Source: Dasyornis broadbenti
Lineage: Eukaryota > Chordata > Aves > Passeriformes > Dasyornithidae
Length of the DNA: 64,000 nucleotides
Direction of reading: 5' to 3'
NCBI GenBank assembly: GCA_013397935.1
Contig: VZRN01000227.1
Location: forward strand, 491,587 to 555,586
Shown piece by piece: positions 51,771 through 63,514 of this stretch (position 1 is its first letter; every line of letters begins with the position of its first letter). A program made the position numbers and the translations under genes. A model generated the notes under the pieces. That model was given only the letters and a program-made list of their open reading frames with translations, made no database searches and was not told the DNA's origin.

Positions 51771-52029
51771 AAAAGAGCTCTTAAGAGGTCACTTTAAGTA
51801 CTCTATTACAAAGACTGGATCTACGATATTTGTGTTATTTCTGACATGTTTGTATTAAAAGGTTCTGGTGGATTTTTCTTATCCTTCCTATGTAATTTAT
51901 TTAATTGATTCAACCATTTGACTGCATTTAGACTTAAAAATTATTTCTTACTTCCTAAACAAGATGTACTTCATGGCAATATAAATTTATTTTTTCATGT
52001 CCTGTCTCTGGTGATTACAGAAAAAACAT

Positions 52030-52340
52030 TTGCTCCTCTTTGTGTCAACATTTTATGTAGTTGTAGGTAGTTTTTTTTGCCTTAGACTGATTCATTTTTT
52101 TCCTGCTGTACAAAGACCATGTTCTGTATCCCTGTGTTCAGACTTATTTCTCTTCTCTGGTCCATACAGGAGGGCAATACATTGAGTTAAATACAGCTGA
52201 GGTCTATCTCAGGACAGAATGAATGATTTCATGTATCTGACATTATATAAACCTCAACAACAGTCTTTTTTTTTCTTTTTTTTTTCCCGAAATATGGTGT
52301 TACAGCCACTAACTCACAGACATTGCTTCCTCCTGAACCT
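52030..52340 (-). mobile_element. Old CR1-type LINE fragment, antisense
   Basis: Matches the same part of old CR1 ORF2 as the fragment at 4925, and reaches further 5' in the element. On the plus strand, CAACATTTTATGTAGTTGTA near 52047, TTCTCTTCTCTGGTCCATAC near 52149, AATACAGCTGAGGTCTATCT near 52191, GAATGAATGATTTCATGTAT near 52219 and GTGTTACAGCCACTAACTCA near 52298 appear in the expected order. It is strongly diverged with broken frames, and its ends are approximate. Confidence 0.55.
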
Positions 52341-55321
52341 GTACTAAATAGGATGTGCAAAGGAATTGAAGAATCCTGAGTACAGGGTAAGAGAAGTCAA
52401 GAAGATGCCCTCATTTTATATCGATGGGAAAAGAGCTTTACTAAGGACAAGGGCCACCATTGAGCCTACACATTTGAGTGCCTTTCTCCTGCTTACACAT
52501 CCTCAACTTAGCCACAGAATTTCATTCCTTTTGCTTATTCTTCCTGACATTCCTTGTTTCCCTGCTTCAGGAGTTACTTATAAAATGCTGAGTGATACAG
52601 ATTGGTCTCTTAGGTTAAAAGTGGCATGTAAAGCAGTCTGTCACATTCAGAAAAATTCTCCAACTGCTTGAAAAAAGGTTTACTTCCTTTTACATTATCA
52701 CCAGAATTATATGAATGATATAGCCCCAGATATTTGTAATTCAGGGAATTCCGGAGCTGGACATGTTTCTCACGTGTATAGGAAACTTCAAAAAGTTAAT
52801 GTTCCATTAATTTGTCTGAACACTTCCTGAGCCCAGGTATACTCTTAATAGGAGCAATATCTAGTGACAAGGCATTCACCCTATGTACCACAGGTACATT
52901 ACATATTCTTGTATCTTTTTAAGTTTTATTTTTTTTTAATTGCATCCGATGTGGTGTGCATTCCAGCTCATGGGCTGAACATCCAGTTTCTAATAATCTT
53001 CTCCAGAGCACTACCTCACTGACTGCTGGAAGGAGACCTAGCTGCCGCTAAGTCAAGGTCAAGAGTGACCTTTTAAGAAAGAGGAAAGCAAACAGGTGTA
53101 AAATAACACAGAGTTTTCTAGAACCCATCCACTGTGGATAAAATCACTAAAATGCTACAGTCCTAAAGAAAAAACGGGACCAATAAAGACTAATAATACA
53201 AGGTGATGGTCAGTTGATGGAATAAATGAAATGCCATATGCAGATAGGGTTAGAAAGAAATTTAAGGGTTTATACACAAGTTTCTGCATGCAGTATGGAA
53301 GCCTAAATAGCAAAATGGGAGCATTGCTCTGAATGGAACAAAAGTATGTAGGAAACTTGGAAGAAGACAACTAGTAGGACACACAGTTACCAGAATACAA
53401 CATACATGAGGAACCTAAATTTAGCCATGAAGTATATAGCTTTTGAAATGCCAACCCTTATGTTTTTGTCTGTTTCCAGAAGAAAAGAATATTTAATTTT
53501 GGATTAATTTTTTTTCCCCCCATATAAAACAACAAATGTCAAACTCTGTCTGTAGTGGGATGGGACCGTGTCTTGAATTGTTAGCACGAGGTATAAGAAC
53601 AGAAGTGGTGGGAGCATGTGATTCCAAAATGTTTGCTTATTCAGAAAGACATAATTCTAATTGCAAATATGTTGGGTTCTATTTCCTTTAAAGGGGACAC
53701 GGCTGCTTTATGCTATTCAAACCACTTTTGAGGAAAATAGAAAATGGGAGAAAACATTTTTATTTCAATTATTGCTTAAGGAGACTTCTTTTATACTTAG
53801 AGCTAGAGAACATAACTACAAATTCAAACCTTTGCCAAACAGGTTAATTTGGCTGAAGGATGTGTTTCAGACTTGAAACGCCCTCAGATACTCTGACTAT
53901 GTAGCACATACACATGAAAGAATAAGGAGATTTTCTTAACTGACCCTGAATGAAAGATAGCTTTGAAAAAGAAGAGAAAATAGAAGTGTCAAACACTCAC
54001 TTGAAAGAGACTCCAGAGAAGGACTTTAATCTCAGAGAAAAGTAATTGGAGGGGATTAATCGATTGCAAGTGATTCACAAATTGGTCAAAAATATGATGC
54101 AGCCAGAAGGATTGTGGAGATGTCATGAAACACCTGTATGGACCCTAGTAGTAGAGATGCCTTGCTGAATTACGCTTAGTGAATAAGGAATAATAAACCA
54201 AAGGATGTTTATCAACTTTGATAAGAGATATTAACCTGTACTGAAGTTTTGCTGTTGGAGCTAGATGGTTACCAAAAGGCCTTTGAAACCTGTCTGCAAT
54301 GGCTGTGATTATGATGCTGGTGTATCTGAACATAGAAGCGAGAAGTCAATTTTTTCTGTAGGGGGAAACAAGGATCTATAAAAGAATGAACTGATGACCA
54401 AGTGAATGATTGAAAGAAACGCAATGTTCACAGGATATGTTCCAAGTCTCCCATTCTGATAAAAAGTATGAAATGAATATTTTGTTAAATCTGTTTGTGT
54501 ACAAATACGGGGCGAAGAGAGATTTCCTCGCTGAACAACTTTTACATCCAGGGAAAGAAAGAACAAATTTATAACATTGACCTTGCTCGACCTGCTTTCT
54601 TTACACATAAAGGAAAAGCCGTTGCTTAACTTTCTAACACAATATTTAGAAAGGTAATATATAATACAAGAAGGTAAAGAAAGGTATGTTCAAATGAGTA
54701 AAGATGTGTGAGCACATAGTCAAACAGTGGATAAGAGGAAAAAAGGATTGGATATTGAGGAGATAACAGTTGTCAATTCCATCAAGACATGCTTTTGCCT
54801 AAATTTGTTACCTTTATTTATCATAGCTGAATTATTTTTCTTTTAAAAGTTCAGTCATTTGCTATTTTTAAAGTTTTTATTTATTTTTTTTAAATTTTAT
54901 TTGCTATTTGTAAAGAAAAATAAAGACAAGAAAGGGAAAAAAAAATCACAGCAAGAGCTCTTTCTATTGCTGTTCTCATTTTATCTTTTTCTCCATGTAT
55001 TTTGTGGGTTTGTTTTTGTATTACTGAAGCAGTTCTGAATTTTAATGATAAAGCACTTGGCTCAAACCCAGCATGTGCAATAACAGGCTTATTTATTCAG
55101 TACTTGTCCAGAATCTCTGAAAATTTCAAACCTTAACATATTTGGAAGCCATGCATATATTATCCACAGTTTAAAACAATAAATGAAGAAAGTATATTCC
55201 AGAACATGGAAGCTGTAACTTGATTTCAAAACCCTTAAAGCAGGAGAGACTGATTATTTTTCAAAAAACAAAACAAAAATAAGTTGGAAAGTGAAAAAAA
55301 AATGAAAAAGTATTATCAGAA
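52341..55321. other. Anonymous sequence before the inverted CR1 pair
   Basis: No gene recognised. Frames of up to 101 codons (52366-52671 plus, 54309-54608 minus) lack domains. The segment 53870-54620 has a less AT-skewed, more complex texture, with a CTATAAAAG word near 54375; I cannot assign it. Confidence 0.45.
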
Positions 55322-55597
55322 AGGCATGTATCTGGCTAATACACCAGATGAGTGTGTTGCCATTCAAAGGGGCATCAAGAAGCTGGATAAATGAGCCAGA
55401 AGAAAGACCATGAAGTTCAGTTCAGGGAGATTCTGAGTCCTGCCCCTAGGGAGGAATTAGCCCAGGCTCCAGGACAGGCTAGGGGTAGTTGGCTAGGAAT
55501 CAGCTCTGCAGTGAAGGACCCAGGGGTCATGGTGGACAGGTTCAGCATGATCCAGCAATATGTCCTTGCTGTAAGGAAGGAAAATGGCATCCTCCCC
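55322..55597 (+). mobile_element. CR1 LINE, ORF2 3' part, left arm of inverted pair
   Basis: Sense CR1. TGGCTAATACACCAGATGAG, GTTGCCATTCAAAGGGGC, CATGAAGTTCAG, CTCTGCAGTGAAGGACCC, GGGGTCATGGTGGACAGGTT and AATGGCATCCTCC follow the order of the region after the reverse-transcriptase core. Translation keeps traces of it (Asp-Thr-Pro-like, then Met-Lys-Phe). Frameshifts and stops make it inactive. It meets a second CR1 piece of opposite orientation at about 55598. Confidence 0.85.
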
Positions 55598-55768
55598 CCA
55601 GCACATGTTGGTATCTGGGGTTGCTCCTGTTCACATGCAGGACTTTGCACTTCTCCTTTTTAGATTTCATGAGGTTCTGTCTGCTCATTGCTCCAGCCTG
55701 ACCAGGTCGCTCCGGAGGCAGCACAGCCCTTTGGTGTATTGTTCCTCCCAGTAACCAAAGCAGGGAGC
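55598..55768 (-). mobile_element. CR1 LINE, ORF2 3' part, right arm of inverted pair
   Basis: Antisense CR1 covering part of the same consensus interval as the neighbouring arm. On the plus strand it holds GGACTTTGCACTTCTCC near 55642, TTTCATGAGGTTCTGTCTGC near 55665, TCCAGCCTGACCAGGTC near 55692 and GGCAGCACAGCCCTTTGG near 55717. The 80-codon minus-strand frame at 55542-55784 preserves Leu-Leu-Gly-Gly, Gln-Asn-Leu-Met-Lys and Cys-Lys-Val-Leu-His, a decayed form of the CR1 protein. It is not functional. Confidence 0.85.
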
Positions 55769-57602
55769 TGTGTTCTGAAATCATGCCAGATCCTGAATCT
55801 CAGGGAGCTGAAAAGGCACCCGAGGTGACAAGCAACACTCTGCTCAAGACTCTCCTCTGGCTAGGTCTAAAGCAGAGTAATCTCACACAATATGTCAGAC
55901 ATGCTCTCTGGCATGCTGGATTATATGCGGAGGTTAGGTATTTGCCCATCCAGTGGGAGAAGTAACACTTAAAAAAGCTAGGACTAACTGCATTTGGTCT
56001 GTAGGAAATTAAGTTCCTTTTAGTCACTGGCAATGACTTTTTTAGCCAAAACAGAAAAGAAGCTTCTATGACTGGAGGCAAAATGTGAACCAGTTCAGCT
56101 AAGTCTCTTCTCCTCCATCTGTTGACTGAGCAGCTTTTCCGAAAAACTCCTTCAGCCCATAAAGCAAAGCAGGTGGAATTGAGAAATTCACCTGGAGGCA
56201 ATCCCCGTCTGCCCACACCCAGACCATTACCTGCCATAACCTCCACCTAGTTGTAAAGCAGAAAGGTAGCCAAGGTTTGGGACTCAGCCACCATCTCTCC
56301 CCAGCAATTTAAAGTCAAGTATCCTCAGTAGCATGTTGCTCTTGGTCCTCTGCACAATAAGCAGAACCTTTCATAGCTCTAAGTTATTAAAACAGTGTTG
56401 TATAAAAAGCAGTGCAAGGATTAAAAACAACAGTGCCAATGCTAATTAGGGTTAGCCAAGGTTTTCTCATTCATACAACTAAGGGAACATATGGGAAATG
56501 TCATGTTGTCATAGCAGATTCTTTGCTTCTAAAAGTTGAGTGAAACATCAAAGCAAAGTAAAATAATAGCTGCATGCAACAAATGTGAAGTACAAGAGCT
56601 TCAAATACCATATCTTTTTTAGCTGCCTGACAGGGGCTGCAGTAAGAACACACACAAAAATTAAATCTGCTGTGATGTCTATTGTCAAGATGTTAGTCTG
56701 ACTCTTCTTCTGAGATGTTTCTCTAATTTTTGCATGAAAGCATTTAATATATGATTTTTAAATAAAAGCGCTTTTATTCAAACAGTACAAAAAGCCCTAG
56801 AATTGCAAATATTATTAATGGAAAAAAATTTATGCTTTGTAAAAGCTTAAGACACTTCCTCTTCATGTGGATGTAACTCATCCTTCTTCCTGTAGTCTGT
56901 AGGTTTGAATTAGAAGAGAGTCAAAAATTCTGATTGTTAATTAATATTTGTGCATAGATCTGTCTTTAATGTGATGATTCTGTACAAATAATAGAAGAGG
57001 CATTTCACCTTCTGTGTTGGATCTCACCCAGGAAGGAAACCTTTTCAGATGTTGCTCCAAGTTGTCATGCGTACGTATGCCCTAAATATAACACTCAGGC
57101 AATTTCAGTGGCTCTTGGCCTCTCTGAGGATCACTGAAGTAATTTTGAGGAGACAAAGAGAAGCTGGTGGGAGGGATCCACAGACGGAGATGGACATCTG
57201 CTTACCAAGAGAATGTGTAACACATTTTTATTATTCCAATAAAAGAAGAAGCAAGGCACTGAAAAGTGTGTTAGATTCAAAATGTGAATAAGCTGTTTGA
57301 GTTTTAGTCTTGGATTTCTTTGTGTATTTTGAATTAGCAATGTTGTTGGATTCACTGGTCACGGATCCTCAAAGAATGGAAACACAAGTAGCTGAAATGT
57401 AGTCCTAGTCAGAAGTTTTCTCTCTGACTCTCTACCTCCAAAGAATGGAAAAAGTAACAATTTGCAAGAGCAGAGGTTTTCTCTTTGTATTCTTGTTTAC
57501 TCCATACCAGATGGCCCAGCCCTTTGGGCTATGGTTTCTGTTTTTCAGCCATAATTTGTTCTTCCATTTTTTTAAGATGTGTATTTCAGTATCTGGTTGT
57601 TC

Positions 57603-57618
57603 TTTTTTTTTTTTTTTT
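57603..57618 (+). repeat. T16 homopolymer
   Basis: Uninterrupted T run within a T-rich segment. It gives a Lys run in a chance minus-strand frame. Confidence 0.85.
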
Positions 57619-57845
57619 AAATTGTTTCCCATTTGACCTGACAGAACAGAGGCAGAAACATCTGTAAATTTTAACAATGTCTGTGGTTGCTTAAAATTGT
57701 ACCTGCTGGCAAACCTAACAGGATGGTGTGCGGATCTTCAGAAGTTCAAGCCATACGTGAGATGGTTCCATATGACTAAAAGGGAAGCTGAGCTGGCATG
57801 GGAACTTCTGGGTAATCGGAATATCTGTGTTTGGGGGGAAAAAAA

Positions 57846-58102
57846 TCAGTAGACTGTGTTAAGACTGGCAATACCCCGGTCTGTGGAGCCGTGGGACCCC
57901 TTGGGAGCCGTTGTCACCTTTTGGGAACCATAGTTTGAGCTCTCTTCTTCCCTCAGCTCTCTAGAATATGTAATGTCTGTCCTGTGGCTCCTGGGTATTT
58001 GAAGGTTTTCTGGCTGGTTTTTGGGATCAGAAAGGCTGGACACATCTATATTATAGGAATTCCAACCATTGTAGACCAACAGCTTACCAGTGGTTTTAAG
58101 GA
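57846..58102 (-). other. Weak candidate terminal exon or retrocopy, unidentified
   Basis: On the minus strand, TTGCATTATTTTCAG (complement of 58103-58117) is a plausible splice acceptor. The sequence after it stays open for about 85 codons to a TGA at 57846-57848. The translation is mixed and polar (Asn-Gln-Pro-Glu-Asn-Leu-Gln, Arg-Glu-Leu-Arg-Glu-Glu-Glu, Asn-Tyr-Gly-Ser-Gln), unlike the Phe- or Lys-rich chance frames elsewhere. Against it, I recognise no domain. There is no AATAAA or ATTAAA on the minus strand in the next 400 bases, and no partner exon is identifiable. Confidence 0.15.
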
Positions 58103-61100
58103 CTGAAAATAATGCAACTTCAATGCAATATTCAGGACTGCTCACTTAAACTTTGTTTTTACACTATCGTACTTCTTAACTGAGACCATGGCTTGAGTTG
58201 ATAAATACTACATGAAAAGCTATCTCCGCATTGTTCCTGGCAGGAATTACTAGAAAGATGTTGAAAAAACTCATTATTAATACTCATAGTGTAGAAATTT
58301 GTCAAATTTACAATTTGACTTTCAGTTGGAAGGGTTTGTTATGATTTCTTTTTCTGGTAACCCTTTCTTTTAGTCATCTGGTGGAAAATGGAAGGCAGGG
58401 TCACCAAGAGAAACTGGGTCTGTTTAGGGCCTGTAGATGGCATTATGACATTACTGCATTTCTGTTGACTAGCTCTGAACACATTAAAAATTATAAAGTA
58501 CCAAGAGGTCATAAAGGTGTATAGCAGCTGTGTCACAGCTGATGAAGTTACATGACTGCCAACCAGCATCATTTAAATCCCTTAAAATATATCAGGTGCA
58601 ATGCTTAGCTGCAGTTCAGTGCAGTAAGTGAATGCCATATAACCTCTGAGTAATGTACTGAGTAATGCAACCTAACTGTTTCTCAGGAGAATTTGGCTGT
58701 GGTTTTAGTCAACTAAGATTAGCAATTGGCAAATCAAAACGGGAAGTCTTTGTGTAGTCAACAGTGGAAAAGGCCAAGACGTGCCTTAGGGCCTTCATTG
58801 TACTGGCATATAGAAAGCAAAATTACTTAGCTACATTACGCTATTGATATTATATCCTGGAAGTACCAAAGATATGTCACTGGAATATTACTGCATTTTT
58901 TTCCCCCCTCTTCTCAGAATGCAAGACAGAAAATGAAGATGCAGCTAAAATTAGAAACATATACTTAAGTGTAGGATTCAGTCAGCATGCTTTTCTTCCT
59001 TCTGTGAATTAAGTTTCAGGTCAGTAGTCTGTAACAAATCCTCTGTTCCAGCAGGAGACAAGCTACTGCATTACAACACAGAAACTAGAATACCTTTTAG
59101 AATGCTTGTGAAAATGAGATTATATTTACCAGGATACAAAAAAGTATTTAACACATTAAATCAATAATATTTTTTTCTGAGATTAACCTAGCCTTTTTTA
59201 TTTAAAGGACATACTCTTTCAGCAGAGATCAGCTACACTAAAATTACCCTCAGTAAGCACAGTAAATGCTGAAATAACCATTATGATCTGAGATGAAAAT
59301 TGTACTGTAGAACTTATTTAAAACATAAAGCTTTCTTTTATGTTCCAAATATGTTTATAGTTTGCTAGTATTCCTCACCATAGTGTTAATAGTGGAAATT
59401 GTAAGCAGCATTATATTATGTATGTCAAGTATGGCTGGGGAGTAATGGAATTGTTTACCATAGGGAATTAAAAGCAGGGTATCAAACTGAATGTTCTTCA
59501 TCTGTAACTTGGAGGTTACACACATTGAGCAGGAGTTGTTTTGAATCAAACACAGGCAATTCTGTATAATGCAGAGCAGCTCCTGTGATCTAGTGTTCTA
59601 CCAGAAGAAAAATCCTATCCCTATGCTTTTTTATAAGGTCAGTGATAATGTGTCAGAAGAATTAAATGGTCCTGTTGATCCAGAACCTGAGCAAAATATA
59701 ACTGTCAATGATAGCAGGATCATTAGTGTCCTGCTGTGGAAGAAAAACACCCCATCTTTTATAGGTTAGGTGACTGTTAATCAGAAGTTGTATCCATATT
59801 GCATATAGATATTTGTCTGTATGAAACAAGTACATTTTCAGAGTTTCCACACAAGAATTTGACAAGATTAGATTTACTTCAGAAGATTTTTTTTTCCTGG
59901 TGTCCTTTGAGCCATGTCTCACAGTAGACAAGATGCTCTTGAAACTGTTAGAGCTTTCTGCCTTTGAAACATGGACTTGCATTCCTGGCTAACATACAGA
60001 GAACTGGAGCAATGAACTCTGTACTGGCATGAATCCGTAACAAAGAGCAAATCACTGTTAGGAGAGACCACAGAAACACATCTCTGTACAACAGCAAGCA
60101 CAATCCATCCTCCCTTCACTACAGTGGCTCCCTATGGAGTGCTGAATAGGTAGAGCAGAACCTGCATCTGTCTGTCTTAGCAGCTCTGTTGGCTTTTTCA
60201 TACTCAGCTGTCTGTCTTGCATATGTGATGTAACATTGCTTCTTATTAACAAAGTCTGGAATCTTGGACAGCATTATTTTGGTTAAATTCAGTGTGGGTT
60301 CTTTTGCTGGCTAATAGGTTAGCAACATGTATTTATTAAAAGTATGGAATACAACTAGGATGAAGAGAAATGAATACTCAAAAGAATTGTATTTGATTTT
60401 ACTGGTATTGACACTATATTTGACTATATCTGTTAAAAGCCTATTTAGACTATTACTCATTTTATGCATTTTAGGAAAATTGTTTTGAAATGTACAGTGC
60501 AATTTTCTTCTCAAATAGAGGGTTAGTAAATGTTTTGCTGTGAGAAATGGAGTTTGTCTGCATGATGGATAGCGACTTGGTGCCTGAGCATGGTGATTGT
60601 GTCTTAATGCAATGTTTCTTGCCGTGCTACTTAGCTGAAATACAGCTGAGTTTTGCTATCCAGATCTGGTACTGAACAATGCTGCTACTCTGTTGTCTAT
60701 GAATCTGTGCAATTTAAGCAGTGGAGGACGAGCCTTGCAAGTTCAAAACCACTGAGATCAAGAAGTCCTTTTCCTATGTTAAATACAACTGTAACAATTA
60801 AATAGTATATACAGAACAGTATATAACAGTGCTTGCATACTCATACATGCTCTAGATGACTTCAGTGTTGACTTCTTTGAGCACCCACTCTTAAATTTGT
60901 TTTGAATGAATTCTGATGATAATTTCATTACCTCTTTAAGAGGTAAAGCTTTCATTTAGAACAATGAAGCAGGCATTCAGGAATGAGTAATAATTAGACT
61001 GAGGTATTTAGGCTCTGCTTCTAATAAGAGACATGGCAAATAAGATGTTTACTAATAATTGCAGGGAAACAATCTAAACAGTTCCTCTATCATATTGAAA

Positions 61101-62149
61101 AGCACTGGGAAACTGAGGAGAACAAGATCCATCTTAAATTATTAGTGCTGCCTTTAGTACTAAATTACTTAAACTGCTTGCAGCGCCTTAGAGGTTCTGT
61201 CATTCTTCAGACTTTATCAGTTTCTTCGTCCCCTTCTTCCCCTGCTGTCTGCAGCTTAGGAGCCAACCTGGTAGGGGTCACCTTCAGTTCCTGCCACTCA
61301 GTTACGGCAGCTCCAATGAATGGCAGGATCTCCACTGCCTGCAATGGATGCCATTTGTCTTTGGAAGTGGGGAGTTACAAACATGCAACTCATTTCTTAA
61401 TTTTTTTTTTTCCTCAGGTTTCCCCAGTTCTGTCTTGACATCTTCCATGACTTTCTGATGCCACTATAGCCATTTGAGCTCAGTCTGACTCACTATCATA
61501 TTTATTGTGTTTCTGCTGCAAACCACTTCTCCATAATCATAGCCAGGCACTGTGGTACAGAGACAGGGAACTGGGGCCCTTGAAATTAAAGATGTTCTAC
61601 TGTACAGTCTCTGAAAGCAGCAAACATCACTAACTGCCTTCTCCTCTCCCCTGCCACAGCTCACGTATGGTGTGTGGGCCTTCACAAAGCAACCAACCCC
61701 CAGATTTGCAAATCCACCAAGTAGAGAAAAATGTAAGTTAAAGCCACAGTACCGAAAGAGGAGAAGCTTGCAATTTTCTGTGCAGACAAAAATAAAAATC
61801 CCAGAGATATATCCACTCCCCTCGGCCAGCACTTGTTTTCAGGCACCTAGGGGAAGACACAAATTTTGGGAACTATGAGTGACACTGGCAAAACACAGGG
61901 CCTTATGCAGTCCTCGAGCATGGTCCTATTAAAATTGTGGGCTGTTGGACACAGCAAAAAAAGGCCTGCAGACTTCCAAAAAAGTGCTAATTTGCAAGGC
62001 ATGAATTGAATCTTTTCCTCTCAAATGTTGACTGCAAACTCCAGACTTGCCGGAAGCTCATTCCTAAGTAAGGTGTGGAACTTTAAAACAGGGTCAATGC
62101 AACACCTTCAGTATTCTTCTCTAGAGATGCAACTATTTTCATTAAAATT

Positions 62150-62405
62150 TAGAACCACAAAATGGTTGAGGTTGTCATTAAACTCTGGATGTCATCTGGT
62201 CCACCTCCCCCGTTCAAGCAGTACCACCCAGAGCAGGTTGTTCAGGACCATGTCAGATGGCTTTTGAATACCTGCAAAGACAAAGTGCACACCACCTCTC
62301 TGGCAACCTGTGTCAGTTCTTGGTCACTCTCACAGCAAAGAAAATGTTTCTGCATGTTCAGAGTTTTCTTCCATATGTACTTTACTTTCTTCAGAGACAC
62401 ATGCA
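62150..62405 (-). mobile_element. CR1 LINE, 3' tail, left arm of spaced inverted pair
   Basis: Reverse complement of a CR1 3' region of a different subfamily from those at 24718 and 43486. The words in order are CACAAAATGGTTGAGGTTG, ATCTGGTCCACCTCCCC, TTCAAGCAGTACCACCCAGA, GCAGGTTGTTCAGGACCATG, GATGGCTTTTGAATACCTGC, CTCTCTGGCAACCTGTGTCA and GTTTCTGCATGTTCAGAG. It is non-coding, and overlapping short frames on both strands are by-products. Confidence 0.92.
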
Positions 62406-63004
62406 TTTTGTAAGAACAGAGGCGTATTTTCTTTGCAAATATAGAAAGAGGCAAATATTGATAATGAAATGATAGATTGATGGCTAGAGAAATGATCAGG
62501 TGTGAGACCACACTACAGACTTTGCTGTCAGGTACACTCGTAACTCAAACAGGGCATGTTCCCTTCTGTGGATCTCCCCACATGTCCAGTCCTTTAAAAA
62601 TTCAGGTAAATAGCCTCCATTTAGCACCTTGTCTTCCTCGTCTAGTACCAAGACCATGCAGAGCTGATTTCTCCTTGTCTTTCCTGGGAGTTTTATGGTC
62701 ATTGCAATCTCCTGCTTTCCTCTTGGGAATGGCTAGAGAAGGGAAGGAGACCCATCTGAGGTCCCACACACACAGCAGCCACTGGCCAGCTTTCAACTGA
62801 AGTCATAAAAGACAGTCTATCTCATGATACATTATTCAGCTTCATAGGTCTTTTAAATACAACTTCATGACAGCACCATCCTCCTTTTGGTATTTTTGTG
62901 AATTTAGTGAACTGCCTGCCAACAAAATCCCACTTTCTTCCCCCACCAAGTTAGAAAAAGGAATGAAGCTGCTAGAACAGATCTGTAGGCTGTTTTTCAG
63001 GCAC
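62406..63004. other. Spacer between two opposing CR1 copies
   Basis: No gene recognised. Overlapping frames of 107 codons (62477-62800 plus) and 68, 64 and 77 codons (minus) lack domains. The outer edges may contain further CR1 sequence too decayed to call. Confidence 0.45.
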
Positions 63005-63240
63005 AAGTTAAAGTTATTACAAGATATGCTATTTGAATATAAGAAAGAAACTTTTTTTACTGTGAGAGTGGTCAAACACTAGAGGTAGGCAGAGAGAAAC
63101 TTTGGAGATATTGAAAGTCTGAGTGGACATTGTTATGGGGAACATGCTGTTAGTGATCCTGCCTGCAGCAGGGGTTGGACTAATGATCTGCAGAGATACA
63201 TTCCCAGCTCAGCTGCTCTGTATTCCTGTGATTCTCCCAC
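63005..63240 (+). mobile_element. CR1 LINE, 3' tail, right arm of spaced inverted pair
   Basis: Sense copy of the same CR1 region. GAATATAAGAAAGAAAC, TTTTTTACTGTGAGAGTGGT, TTTGGAGATATTGAAAGTCT, GTGGACATTGTTATGGGGAA, CCTGCAGCAGGGGTTGGACT and the closing TATTCCTGTGATTCT lie in consensus order. It is 5'-truncated and non-coding. Confidence 0.9.
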
Positions 63241-63514
63241 ACTCCAGCTGTGTTTCAGATGTGTTCACTTCTACACGAGAGTTTGGGCTTTCAGCTCTGG
63301 TTGAAAATTCTTCCAACTACTGACTTTTCCCTAAGATATTACTCATAACCTAATACAGTACAATTTTGATTTCTTAAGGGCTTTCGGCTCTAATACAATA
63401 CCAGTGTTATTGATGGTTTAATTTCTTAAATGCCATGTTCACTTTTAGGTGACCACTTGTATTTTTTCTAAGGGCAAGACAGCACAAATCACAGAGACTC
63501 CAAATTAATCCTGT
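63241..63514. other. Short anonymous spacer before the terminal LTR
   Basis: Nothing recognised. Confidence 0.5.

Larger units (their letters stand above)
44881..52029. other. Anonymous sequence with a microsatellite cluster
   Basis: Seven kilobases without a supported gene. The 98-codon frame at 44958-45254 contains an acceptor-like CTCTTACAG at 45176-45184 but has no domain or partner exons. Simple repeats at 47176, 47650, 47919, 50662, 51268 and 51708 are listed separately. The stretch 49560-50160 is complex, repeat-free sequence worth a conservation check. Confidence 0.5.
55769..62149. other. Anonymous sequence, one weak exon candidate
   Basis: No supported gene. The 148-codon minus-strand frame at 55800-56246 has no recognisable domain and begins just beyond the CR1 pair. 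A minus-strand candidate terminal exon at 57846-58102 is listed separately. A T16 run lies at 57603. Frames near 61145-61878 overlap on both strands and look like chance. Confidence 0.45.

Noticed and set aside
55800..56246. A 148-codon minus-strand frame
   Set aside because: No recognisable domain, no splice or promoter support, and a location beside repeat debris; treated as chance.
61396..61420. A poly-T stretch ending CCTCAG as a splice acceptor
   Set aside because: The following sequence has no sustained coding frame with recognisable content, and acceptor-like strings are common in T-rich DNA.
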